Assembly: GCA_019693395.1 (NCBI GenBank)
Contig: JAAMXP010001122.1
Coordinates: 4,940 to 54,627, forward strand
Direction: 5' to 3'
Length of the DNA: 49,688 bases
From: Ettlia oleoabundans
Taxonomy: Eukaryota; Chlorophyta; Chlorophyceae; Chlamydomonadales
Under the pieces are notes generated by a model. It was not told the DNA's origin. It worked only from the letters and a program-made list of their open reading frames with translations, and did no database searches. The stretch's first letter is position 1; each line of letters opens with the position of its first letter. The position numbers were made by a program, and so were the translations under genes. Positions 12,278-23,393 of the stretch are shown one piece after another.

Positions 12278-15200
12278 CTACAGCAAAGGCTCCTGGCTCC
12301 CGAGGCAGCCCCCAGCTTGCTGGCTGGAAGAGGCCGCCAGCCGCATGCGGCGCTCGTACTGCGCCTGGTAAAGGTTGGAAGGGCTGGTTACATTACGCTC
12401 GTACAGCCACGTCTTGCACATTTCCTGGGCCTGCAGGGAACCGGGCAACATAATTCCTGTGCATTATGTACAATGCTATTAGACACAAGGCCCAGCTGGG
12501 CACACCATACTGGGTTGATCCAACCAAAGCTGTACTCTCCCACCTCGGATGGAATCAGGTCCACGCCAACCAAATTAATGACTGGACCGAAAGCGCACTC
12601 TCCTCTATTCTTATTGGAGTAGCTGGGTGACACGGGCTCAGCACTGCAGCGCAATGATGCAGCGAGTTGGGCTGAGTATGCTGCTATCAACACCCAGCTC
12701 ATGGTGCATGGGATCGGTTTTCGTTCACCGAAACCCAATGCAGAGCCACACTCGCACGGCAGACATGAGCGGCAGCAGCTTGCCTCTTGATGTTCCACCA
12801 GGTTGTGCCTGCCAGGGCATTGGGACCAGAGGACTTAGGCCCACCGCTGGCCAGGGCGTAGGTGCCCAGGCCAGCATCATTGTTGGTGTAGAGGGTAGGG
12901 CCAGCCAGCGCTCTGACAGCATACAACAGTTTGTAAAAAACAGACACAACTGTCAGTATGGTAGCAAATAAACCACATGCGCACCTCCGTTGGGCGACGT
13001 CAGCAAGCCATCTATGCTAGTACGAGTGGCAGCAAGGCATCTACCTAAGTACCCGCAGCAGCAACCAACTACCCAAACATGCCGTCAATACTACGGCTCC
13101 TGTTAAGTGAAAGACCAACGAGGCAGGTCTGATAACAGCTGTAAGCACTGATTAATCTGCTCAATAAGCCAAGAAATCTCACCTGTGCAGATCCATGTTG
13201 CCATCGTCAAACTTGAGGTTCATAAAGACGCCCCACTTGCTGGAGGAGTCAGTGCCCACAGTGTGCAGCAAATGGCATTCCACTGTCACGTTCTGAACCA
13301 TAACGTCAAAGGAACGGGCTGCAACGACATAATGATGGGCGTGGCATGAGCGAAGTCACTCGGGCAGGGTGGTTGAAAAAATCGGGAGCAATATCACTGT
13401 TTGTTGAAAAGCCATCTTGCTGTTTATAGAAATCCAACATGCATACATGCATAGGCTCTCCAACACTGACCAAAGTGCACTCCCCAGTGCCCGTCGCGGT
13501 CAGCACGCTCGTTATACTCATTTGGGAAGTCGTTGGCACGTGTCTCGCTGACGGAAATGGCAACATTCGACACTGTAGTTGAGGATATTCCTGCAGCAGC
13601 ATAGGACGTGTAAAGCAGGGCAGTTCGTGCTAAGGATTTTTGTAATCAACGAAGGGCTAATGCAGCCAACTGCGTTGCAGTGGCGCTGCTAGATTCATGA
13701 TGCCGACAGGCATTGCCAGATACTCGGTGCACTCTTGCATGTGCCGCTATGTGGCTTCACATGCAGCAAGAGGGTCCGGAACAGGAGCAGCAGCGGCCCC
13801 AGGGGCATTACGCAGCAGCAAGGAAAGCACATGCTGAGTTGAACACTTGCTGTAGTGAGGCATGCCGTACGCTTAAGTGAGGTGTTGCAAGGCGCCCAGG
13901 GCTCACCGCTCATAAGCACGGAGTTGTCAGCGTTTACTGTAGCAACATCACGGATGAAGCAGTCACGTACATTACGTAACTCAAGAGCATTGTAACCCTC
14001 CTCCTGCAGGCCAGAGCGGCGTTGGGCAGCAACCAGAAATTTGGGGCTAGATGGGCCTCAGATGTGTATTGCAGTGATGGGCCTTTGATACATGTCTGCC
14101 ATCAGAGGGAGGCAGACAGCTGCAGGGTGGCTGTAACTACTGCCCAAGTGGGGTAAGACCGCATGTTGGTGCACTGTGCTCATGCTCAGCATGCATAGCG
14201 GGCAAATCAAGCACAGCACAACACCGCTCCTGGCTCACCAGGTGGTGCCCCGCATACCAAGACCACTCGAAATCGAAGGCCATGCCCTCCACGCCACTCT
14301 CTGTGACTGTGTCAGGCAGTGCGTGGAACCTCACAGTGTTTATCGTTGAATCTATGTCGTAAGGCAGATGGCGCTCAAGCTTCACTAGCTGCAGGCGGCG
14401 GCAGAAGTCAAGGCAGGAGGCCAGCTCAGGTGGAATGATAACAATATTACGGCCATACATGAAAAACCCTCGCCACAATGACCCCAGGGCCAAGAGAGCA
14501 CTTGGCTGCCAGCAGGCAGGCTTATCTAGGCAAAGGCGGGCAGCAGGCTCACGTTTCCACAAACTGACAGGATCTTCGTTGTGAACTGGACGCGAGTGCT
14601 GCCAGCATACTTGGGGGGCGCCTCCCACAGGTTGTCAAACCTACAGACAGCCAATATGTGAGGGCCGTCAAGAGCAATTTCTCACAGTAGTATGAAGAAT
14701 AAGCAGCAGCAGTTTTGGAGGAGGGGGGCCATGGCTTCAAACGACATGCCTGTTATGTTGGGTGCGTACGCTGCTAGCAGCAAATTTCAAACTCACCCAG
14801 CCCCGCAGCTTTCTAGGGGCACCTTGGCCGTCAGAGGCGTTTGAGTTACCTGTCTATGCTGCCCAATTTCATCGCTGGCATTGGACGCCTGCTGTAACCC
14901 CGCACTGCTGATGCTCACATGTGGTCGTTGAACTTCCCATCCTTGTCCGTCCACCAAGTGTCGTAGTACTGGCCGACTTCCAACTTTGAAGCACTGTCCA
15001 CCTGCACATTTAACGGGTTGTTTTGTGCATGAAATGTGAATGGAGGGCAAGCCGGTAGTCCCAGTGATGACAGAGAAGAGCTCCCCATTCCAACTGCCAG
15101 TTTTTGTGGTGGAAAGTTGAGTGAAGGGAGCAGTGGAACACGTGTTCCGCTGAGCGTTGCTTGCTGCTAGCCCAGATGAGCGAGTTGTTGCACTCTGGGA

Positions 15201-16612
15201 AAGCATTCTGCAGCTCGCCCGAAATGAAAGAGAGTTTGACGCATGGAGGTGAAGCAAGAGCAGGCCCACGTGCACGAGTGGAACTGTGCCTGGCAACACA
15301 CAAGGCTGTAAAATGCCCAATAGCATAGCAACAGAAGCCCACCTGCACCTCGACGCTACCCTTCCTAGCTGATTCGGTCACTGTCGCCAGCTCGTCCCCG
15401 ATGATGGACGGGCCTTCAATGGTGAGGAAGGCATCTGCGTGATCAATTGGAATAAAATGTATAAGTTGTGAGAAGAGCGATCTGCAAGGCGGAGCAACAA
15501 CTGGAGAGCCAATGGACAGATGGAACCAGCTGTTTGATGTGTCCTGATACGCCGCCTCACCGCTGTTAACCCATCCGCCTGACCCGTTTTCAGAGTTTTT
15601 GCCATACACGCCAGTGAGGCCTGCACAGGGTGAGTACTGGTGTACACAGTCATTAAAACAGCATTACAGGCAGCGGGAGGCATTGCTGTTATGAGCGTGA
15701 ACGTGCCTGTTATGAAGCGGGCATAATGTGCATCACAGTACGCACCCAGCTAAGCAAGGTTGGCAGAGCTTGTTTCAGGGGCCCTGCTTGTTTCAGCTGT
15801 AAACACTCACTCTTGGGCATGTAGAGCACGGTTGCATGAACCCCATCACCACGCAGCACCACCCGCGAGCGCCGGATGTACAGCCTCTCAGTCAGGGTGT
15901 ACTTACCAGCTGGAATGGACAGCACAATAAATTCTGCAAGAAAGTGAATTCAAGAGTGGCAAGCAAATGGGATATGAAGCTGATAGTAAGCCTGGTGGCA
16001 GCAAGTGTTGAACACATGGGGCGCACACTATGCCCCCAACTCGTGACCGAATTGCAAGTTGAGGTAGCAGGCAAGCAACTCTACCAGGCAGCACAGTTTT
16101 ATTGGCGCCCCACCATCGGTGAGTGGCTGCTTGTTGGCCCAGTCTAACGCTGCCTTGAGCATTTGTGTGTCGCTCATGCCACTCTCCTTGAAGCTCACAA
16201 CTGAGCGGGTCACTGGTGGGCTGGGCAGCGGCTCATTGCCCTGCTTGTAGCCTGCGGGCACCATGCAGTTTGCTACATGAACAACAAGGTCACCCTTGCA
16301 ACCTAAGCATGGCGCGTGCTGTACCACCGATTCAGTTACTGGAGAAGCGTGCTTGTGAGGCCCAGGCGGCAGTAATGAGTAGCTGCCATGAAGGCATTGA
16401 GGACCAGACAGTTGCAGAGCCAGTCAGAACGTAAAGATAATTACAACCTGTTTACCTGCGTAGCTGAAGTCCGGTAGACGTCCTGCGGGGCTCCACTCAT
16501 CTCCATCAATGCCCCACAGCGTGCTGTATGTTGCGCCGGTGACAGAGGCAGGAAGCGCAGCCGCCACCAACATCAAAACGGTTGCCGCCTTTATCTGTAC
16601 AAGCCGCATCAT
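12278..16612 (-). CDS. secreted right-handed beta-helix (pectate-lyase-like) protein, tandem copy A
   Basis: Fourteen exons: 16612-16456, 16251-16114, 15933-15811, 15620-15561, 15434-15343, 15001-14919, 14640-14553, 14388-14239, 14003-13907, 13590-13471, 13318-13183, 12912-12784, 12643-12544, 12430-12278; 541 residues. It begins with a cleavable signal peptide (ATVLMLVAAALPASVTG, then ATYSTLWG). LPDFSYAGY and the strand-turn series IVLSIPAGKYTLTERLYIRR, SRVVLRGDG, ATVLYMPKS, GVYGKNSENGSGGWVNSG and WWTDKDGKFNDHM suggest a pectin-lyase-fold parallel beta helix of the DUF4955/pectate-lyase-like type. Later blocks include GVEGMAFDFEWSWYAGHHL, CFIRDVATVNADNSVLMSG and HLLHTVGTDSSSKWGVFMN. The likely role is binding or cleaving wall or matrix polysaccharide; the substrate is not readable. 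Intron 12 has a GC donor (12783-12782). The last exon is longer (51 codons) than in B and C (38). All frames are intact. Confidence 0.78.
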
Positions 16613-17060
16613 GGTGTCACGGGCTAAAGCATATACCCTTTAAGGAGCGCGGAGACTTTTGACTTGCGCTGTATCCGAGACCGGCGGCATCCGCCAACTT
16701 TGGCCAAGGCCGCACCCACCAGCATAGCAAAGGGTGCTCTTCACGATGTCCAGACTAATTTAGAGGTGGGGGGAAGTGGAGCGCAAAACAACTTGGGTAG
16801 CGGGATCTGCGGCTTCACCCTTGGTGCCGGCACCCCGCTGCCAGCCCCGTGCTGATGTAGGTTTGCCAGTAATATTAAGCGGAAGATGTCTTGCAAGCTG
16901 CAAACATGATGAATCTGTCCCAAAGTTGGAAACACTGTGACGTGGCGGTGGTGCGCGTGCGCTTGTGGCTTGTGCTTCTGGCTTGTCGAGCAGCATTAGC
17001 TACAAGCGCATCTAGAGTCACCCACGTATGTCAGCCTTCTTCTTCTTCTTCTATATTATG

Positions 17061-17116
17061 NNNNNNNNNNNNNNNNNNNNNNNNNNNNNNNNNNNNNNNN
17101 NNNNNNNNNNNNNNNN
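17061..17116. other. assembly gap (56 N)
   Basis: A run of 56 N preceded by a TTC microsatellite (TCTTCTTCTTCTTCT, about 17038-17052). The true length is unknown. It lies in the A-B spacer of the tandem array, where repeats would hinder assembly. Confidence 0.99.
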
Positions 17117-17324
17117 TCATTTGGGACAGCCTTACGTGTGTGAAAACGTCAGCTCCGCCGAAGCGGCAGAGCACAGGGTTGTTGACCCGACACACCAGAA
17201 TGGGTCACCCCCACAACGTATTGTGTACTGTCCAATCTTGAGATATGGTTTGGTGCGGGGCTGCTGTATCTTCCATGTTACACCGTCAGGCCGGTGCTGT
17301 GGTAGAGGTATGGCCCACCTTGGC

Positions 17325-17528
17325 TCATACCACTGACATTTTGCTCTTACGTGTCAGTTGGCTGAGGTGATCAGCATAGAAGGCCGCCGTTGCTGCACTT
17401 GCAAGCGCAACTGTATAAGCTACTGTCGCCTCTGCGTGAGGGCGATGGCGGGGCGGAAGGTTGCGGACAAACCGCTCACCGCTCTCCCTGTCGTGCACGG
17501 AAATGCGCATGGGCGCCAAGCTTGCCAT
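17325..17528 (-). CDS. possible small single-pass membrane protein
   Basis: An ATG at 17528 opens 67 residues ending at TGA. The N-terminal half is basic (RFVRNLPPRHRPHAEA) and is followed by one hydrophobic segment, ATVAYTVALASAATAAFYA, then a short polar tail. I do not recognise a family. A GTGAGC inside could be a splice donor, so this may be part of a spliced gene or chance. It is near the assembly gap, in the spacer of the tandem array. Confidence 0.25.
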   Translation of the reverse strand: MASLAPMRISVHDRESGERFVRNLPPRHRPHAEATVAYTVALASAATAAFYADHLSQLTRKSKMSVV

Positions 17529-18070
17529 TGAGGCTCGGTTTAAAGGTTTAAAGGCTGCCTGCCTGGTGGCATTGACCAGTGTCACGCCGCTTGTCCACGG
17601 CACTCGCAGTGCTTAAATGTACTGCAGTACATCTATGCATGGGAAAGCAACGGAAATACTGCCAACGGCACTGGCCAAGGTAGTTCCCGGGTGCATGGCA
17701 GAGGAACACGTGTTGCATGTCGTTACAATTAACGAGAGTGAATTAGCTGTCTTTTATGATGGTATAACCCTTCAGCAATGCTTGCAGTGCCGCCAGGAAA
17801 GTTCTAGTCGTTCATGGCTTTTAGGATCCCCAACCTCATCACCCAGCGGTTCAGCTGCCACCCAGCCACTCTCTGCAAAGGTCGCACTGGTTTGGGCTAC
17901 ACCGCCAGTCGTGTGGCGCAGGATTATAGAGGTAATAGTCCAATACAAACAATTTACTTGTTCCCGGTTCCGAAAAAGGAATGCATGTGAGTCGGTGCCA
18001 TAGAAAGAACAAGGCAAGGAGATGATATATATGCCACAAAGGGTAGGAATAACTCAGGGCCCCAGAGCAT

Positions 18071-18088
18071 AGTGTGTGTGTGTGTGTT
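18071..18088. repeat. (TG)n microsatellite
   Basis: Short dinucleotide run AGTGTGTGTGTGTGTGTT just downstream of copy B, overlapping a TTACA that reads TGTAA on the gene strand. Confidence 0.7.
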
Positions 18089-18091
18089 ACA
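18087..18091 (-). terminator. candidate TGTAA poly(A) signal of copy B
   Basis: TGTAA on the minus strand, 106 bases downstream of the copy B stop. UGUAA is the common poly(A) signal of chlorophycean algae (established knowledge); the assignment here rests on position and motif. Confidence 0.4.
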
Positions 18092-18196
18092 TAACCCCGC
18101 TACTTAGCAATAGGCTGAGCAATAGGCAAATCATTATGAAGGGCAGCAGATTGCTGCATATCAGTGCCAATGGGCGGTGCTTTAGCCCTGCTTGGC

Positions 18197-21100
18197 TCAG
18201 GCAGTGCCAGCCTTTGCTAGTCGCTTGCGCCTTGCGAGCTGTGCCTCGTAGATGTTGGCAGGACCGCTGATGCGCCGCTCGTACAACCAGGTCTTGCACA
18301 TATTACGGGCCTGCAAAATGAAGTATACCATGAAGTAACCAACCTGCGCTGTTGATTGTGTACAGCAGACGAGAAGCACAGCAGTTCAAGCACTGCGTTG
18401 TGGAACAAATATCTGCTGTGTTGACTCATCTCGGATGGAATCAAGTTCACACGAACCAAATTTATGACTGGCCCAAAGGCGCACTCTCCCCTGTTCTTGC
18501 TAGAGTAGCTGGGTGACACGGGCTGAGCACTGCAGCGCAATGGTACAGCAAGGTGGGGTAAGTGGGCCAGTACCAACCTCTTCAGCACGAGAGGCAAAGG
18601 CTGGATTTAAACAGACAATGTTTCACACCAGAGCCACACTCGCACGGCAGACATGAGCGGCAGCAGCTTGCCTCTTGATGTTCCACCAGGTTGTGCCTGC
18701 CAGGGCATTGGGACCAGAGTCCTTAGGCCCACCGCTGGCCAGGGCGTAGGTGCCCAGGCCAGCATCGATGTTGGTGTACAGGGTAGGGCCAGCCAGCGCC
18801 CTGCAGGCGTACAGCAATACATTGCAGGATCACATCTGTCAGTGTGCTGGAAACTACACCACATGTCTTCCTCCCTTGGGCCACAGCAGCAAGCCATCTA
18901 CTCAGGTATACCATCAAGGTTGGCTCAGGGGCCTTGGCTGGCACCAGCTGCAAGCGGTTTTAGGACCCCGCTCCACCCCCCTGCCCTCTTGCCTGTGCAA
19001 ATCCATGTTGCCATCACCAAACTTGAGGTTCATGAAGACGCCCCACTTGCCGGAGCTGTCCGTGCCCACAGTGTGCAGCAAATGGCACTTCACGTTCACG
19101 TTTTGAACCATAACGTCAAAAGAATGGGCTGGCGGCAGAGGTTGGGTGGCATGAGCGTAGTTAACAAGGCACGCATGCTGGGACAGCTTGGAACCCAGTG
19201 CTGTGCAAGGTAATAACCCAGCTTGCCGTTACGCAAGCAAACTCAGCAAACTCGGTGCTGACCCATGCATGTACAAACACTTTCACTGACCGAATTCGAC
19301 TCCCCAGTGTCCATCCCGGTCAGCACGCTCGTCCCATTTGTTGGGGAAGTTGTTGGCACGCGTCTTGCTGACAGAAATTGTGACACCTGACACTGTGGTT
19401 GAGGACACCCCTGCAGCGGCAAGGGAAGTGAAGCGAAGCAAAGCAAAGTGCAACCTTGCTTACCATTAGGGTGAAGGAAGCAGCAGAGTGGCAGGATTGC
19501 CGCCGGGTTTGGTGATGCCATCAGGCATGACCACAAACGCACTGAGTGAGCCGCATTCTGTACGGGTTACATGCAGCAGCAGAAGCAGGAGCAGGAAAAG
19601 CAGCGTCCGCTCCAGCAGGAACGGCAGCGAAGAACGCAAATGTCGGGCAATTGCTTGCTTACATGCCAGCGGCGAGGCAAGCTGTGGCCTCTACTGAGCT
19701 GTGGCGTGGCGCCCAGGGCTTACCGCTCATGAGCACGGAGTTGTCGGCGTTGATGGTAGCAACATTGCGGATGAAGCAGTCACGTGAGTCGCGTATCTCA
19801 AGAGCATTGTACCCTTTCTCCTGCAAGCCATGGCAGTGGGCGGCAGCAGCCAACAAGCTGGGCCTCAGATGTGTGTTGTGTTGCAGCGGCTTCAATGCAA
19901 GTCTGCCACCCACCAGGGGAGCTGCAGAGCAGCTGTAACTGTTGCTCAAAAGGGGGGTAAGGTCGCCTGATGGTGCCCCATGCTTAGCGTGCAAAGCGGG
20001 CCCAGCAGGCGCAGCAGGTGTCACTTCAGACTCACCAGGTGGTGCCCTGCGTACCAAGACCACTTAAAACTGAAGGTCATGCCCTCCACGCCGCTCTCTG
20101 TCACTGTATCCGGCAGCGCGTGGAACTTCACAGTGTTGATCCTCGAATTTATGTCATAGGGCAGGTGGCGCTCAAGCTTTACTAGCTGCAGGCAGCAGAA
20201 ACTGGCAAGGCAGGGGGCCAGCTCAGCTTGCATAGCAACAGCAACAACATCCCCAGCATACATGCGTACCCCTTGCCACAGCGAGTCAGAGACGTGCAAG
20301 GACTGGGATGCCAGCACGCAAGGTGATCCAGGCAGGGACGGGCAGCAGGCTCACGTTGCCACGAATTGCAAGAATCTTGGTTGTGAATTTGACGCGCGTG
20401 CTGCCGACATACTTGGAGGGGGCCTTCCACAGGTTGTCAAACCTACAGGCAGCCAATATGTGATGGCCGTCAGAGCAAGCTTTGTTATGGTCAGCAGCGA
20501 GAAAAGGGCACAGCAGCAGAACATGAGGGTGTGATGGCAACAGGTCGAAAGCCATGCCTGTGTTGGCGGGTGCAGTGCATTAGCTGACAGCAGCGCATCC
20601 CGCTCAGCACAGCACAGCGCAGCACAGCACTGCAGCTTGCCAGGGGTGTCTTGGCTGCCAGCGGCTGAAAGTTGAGGTAGACATGCTGCTGCAGGCAGCT
20701 GCCGCCAGCTGCTCCACAGCTGCCACTGGCGCCTGCTACACCCCGCCCTGCAGGTGCTCACATGTGATCATTGAACTTTCCACCCTTGTCCGTCCACCAA
20801 GTGTCGTAGTGCTGGCCCACTCGCAGCCTCAAGGCGCTGTTCACCTGCACAGGAAGGGGGTTTGCCAAACAAGTATTTTGGTTGGAGGGGAGGCTGGTAG
20901 TCCCATTGATAAGCAGGAGGAGCCCTTGCTCCTGTGGCACCAGAATGGGTGGTCATAAGGCAAGTAAGGAGAGCAGCGGCGCATGTGTTTCATTCAGTGT
21001 TGGTTGCTGCTGGCGCAAGGCTGCTCGTGGGTTGCACCCTGGAAACATGAGTGGCAGTTCATTTGCCAGTAACCAGAGTGTAGAAACCCGACGTAAATTT

Positions 21101-22481
21101 GAATCAGGAGCAGACCACCTGCACGGGTGGAACTGTGTCTGCCAACAAACAAGATTGTAAACCTCTACAGCAACAGCAAGAGAAGACTCACCTGCACCCA
21201 GCTGCTACCCTTGGCAGCAAACTTGGTCACGGTTGCCAGCTCAGCTCCCTTTCTAGAAGGTCCTTGAATTGTGAGGAAGGCATCTGCAACAGGAAGAGCA
21301 GCGCTTTACTCGTGAGGCGGGCATCGGCGACAAGCAGAACCGCTCAGAACAGAGAGATGAAAGCGGCAGCTGTTTGATGCCAACCAATATGGATGCCGCC
21401 TCACCGCTGTTGACCCATCCCCCTGTCTTAGATTCAGGGTGCTTGCCGTACACACCAGTAAGGCCTGCATGGGGGCAGCAAGCGGAGTGCATGTGTGACC
21501 TTGCAGGAAGGCAGCGGGAAGCGTCGCTGTTATGAGCGTGAAGCGAGGCAGTCGGCAGAGAGTGCAGTAGTGCATGTGCACCATCCACGGCAGCAGGTTG
21601 GCACAGCTTGGACGAGACTGCAAGTTGTTGCATCTGTGAAACTCACTTTTGGGCATGTAGAGCACAGTCTTGCCAACCCCAGCACCACGCAGCACCACGC
21701 GGGAGCGCCGGATGTACAGCCTCTCAGTGAGGGTGAACGTACCAGCTGGGATGGAGAGCACAATGAAATCTGCAAGGGATTGAATTGAAAGGCAGTAGGA
21801 AAACTAGAAATAGCACCTGTGGGGATGCTGGCGGCACAAAGTTGTGTCGTGAGGTAAACGTGACCATGGTTTGCCTCAGGGACTGGCAAGCTGCTGGAGC
21901 AAGCAAGCAATCAATCAAGCCTACCAGGCAGACTGCTGCAGCGATGGTGCCCCACCTTTGGTCAACGGCTGCTTGTTGGCCCAATCTAAGGCCGCTTTCA
22001 GCATTTTGGTGTCGCTCATGCCACCCTTCTTGAAACTCAGCACCGAGCGGGTCACAGGTGGGGTAGGCAGCGGCTCATTGCCCTGCTTGTAGCCTGCAGG
22101 CGCAATGCAGCACGCTACCTCGTCAACAAGTGCATGTTTCAACTCTTGTCATAGCGAGTAATAAACCACCCCAGCAGATACTGGTGAAGCCCCTGTATCG
22201 CCCAGGTCGGCAGGGATGAGAAGCTGCCGAGTAGGCACTTGAGCTTCGCTCAAACCATCGGAGGGCTGTGGCTCGTCACACAAACACATGTAGCTGTGGT
22301 CAATCTGCCCACCTGCATAGCTGAAGTCAGGCAGGCGTCCTTTGGGGCTCCACTTTTCTCCATTCCTGCCCCACAGCGTGCTGTATGTTGCGGCGGTGAC
22401 AGAGGCAGGAAGCACCGCCACCACCACCAACAAAACCACGGCTGCGTGTACCTGCACGGAATTGCGGCCATGGCATCCCAT
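18197..22481 (-). CDS. secreted right-handed beta-helix protein, tandem copy B, with a damaged last splice donor
   Basis: Exons homologous to A: 22481-22313, 22093-21956, 21769-21647, 21464-21405, 21283-21192, 20844-20762, 20442-20355, 20185-20036, 19820-19724, 19410-19291, 19128-18993, 18800-18672, 18529-18430, 18310-18197; 532 residues if all are joined. A signal peptide (AVVLLVVVAVLPASVTA) precedes ATYSTLWG; the beta-helix blocks match A closely (GKTVLYMPKS, GVEGMTFSFKWSWYAGHHL, HLLHTVGTDSSGKWGVFMN). Introns 11 and 12 have GC donors. The donor of intron 13, GT in A and C, is AT here (18429-18428, ATGAGTC), so the last exon may not be joined; retention would keep the frame open to a stop at 18217 with a different C-terminus. 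Exons 1-13 resemble A, whereas intron 13, the last exon (SGPANIYEAQLARRKRL) and the 3' flank resemble C. The product may be truncated or altered. The function is inferred as for copy A. Confidence 0.75.
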
Positions 22482-23393
22482 GGGCGTCTTTTACACGGCA
22501 TATACCATGTATCAAGCGGGGAGGCATGCGCCTGCATTGGGTTTCAGGCTGGCGGCATCCGCCATGGCCTCCACCCACCAGCATAGCAGCGGTCTTCATG
22601 ATGCCCACTCAGCAAATGCCGGTACGGAGTGGAGCCGGAACAACCTGGGCCGCGGGCGCTGCCTGGCTGCTTGCCAAACCCGACTTCAAGCTTGGTCCCG
22701 GCACCCCGCTGCCATTGTTTTCATAGCTGAAGACGTCACTCGATGAAACGCAAGTTGCCAAGCATTGAAAAAAAATTGGCTTCCAGGATTCCCATCCTTA
22801 CCACCTCAGCAGCGGTGCCGCTGCAGGCGAGCCACTCAATTCTCCGCAGTGCTCCCCAGGACTTGGCTACAGTGCCAGTGGATGTCACCCCAGGAATGTC
22901 ACAGAGTCATCCTCCAACACCATATCCCAATTGTTATGGGAAAGAAAATGCAGGAGTTGCATCAGTGCCTCGACATGCCACACTTGCTGGGTGTCCACGT
23001 CAACAGGGTTACAAGTGCCTTCAGTAAGGATTGCAGATGAGAAATAACTTAAAAGACTGGGGAAATACACCCTCACATTTTGATTCTACCAACACTTTTG
23101 TGGAAAAAGGTGACAGGATACCAAAATCAACACCTGATCATGGTGCATGGTGGTTGCAGGGAAGCAACCACCCAGACACGGCGCTCCACTAGCAGCCAGT
23201 TGTAGTAGACGATATCTGAGGCAGCCTCGCGGCTGTCATAGTGAAAACCAGGGAAAGAGATACGGTAAAATGATCTCGACGATTAGGGACGTTTTGGGCT
23301 CCCAACTGAGCAACAGGTTGAGCCTTAAGCCAATTGTTAAAAAGGGCAGCAGATTGCCGCATATCGGTGCCAAAGGGCTGCGCTCTGCTTGGC
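22482..23393. other. intergenic region between copies B and C
   Basis: About 0.9 kb. The B-proximal 250 bases share sequence with the 5' flank of A. The C-proximal part (about 23330-23393; GGGCAGCAGATTGC, GCATATC) shares sequence with the 3' flank of B. Plus-strand open frames here show no motif. No separate gene is supported. Confidence 0.5.

Larger units (their letters stand above)
16613..18196. other. intergenic region between copies A and B, with assembly gap
   Basis: About 1.6 kb. The part near A (about 16660-16850) is clearly similar to the 5' flank of copy B (about 22550-22720): both share GCGGCATCCGCC, ACCCACCAGCATAGCA and GGCACCCCGCTGCCA in the same order, so the duplication included the promoter. 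The part near B (about 18130-18200) resembles the 3' flank of C. The middle holds a run of N and a doubtful small open frame on the minus strand. Confidence 0.6.

Noticed and set aside
21395..21475. Apparent one-base frameshift in exon 4 of copy B
   Set aside because: On rereading, the run is five C, which keeps the KTGGWVNSG frame; the exon is 60 bases like those of A and C.
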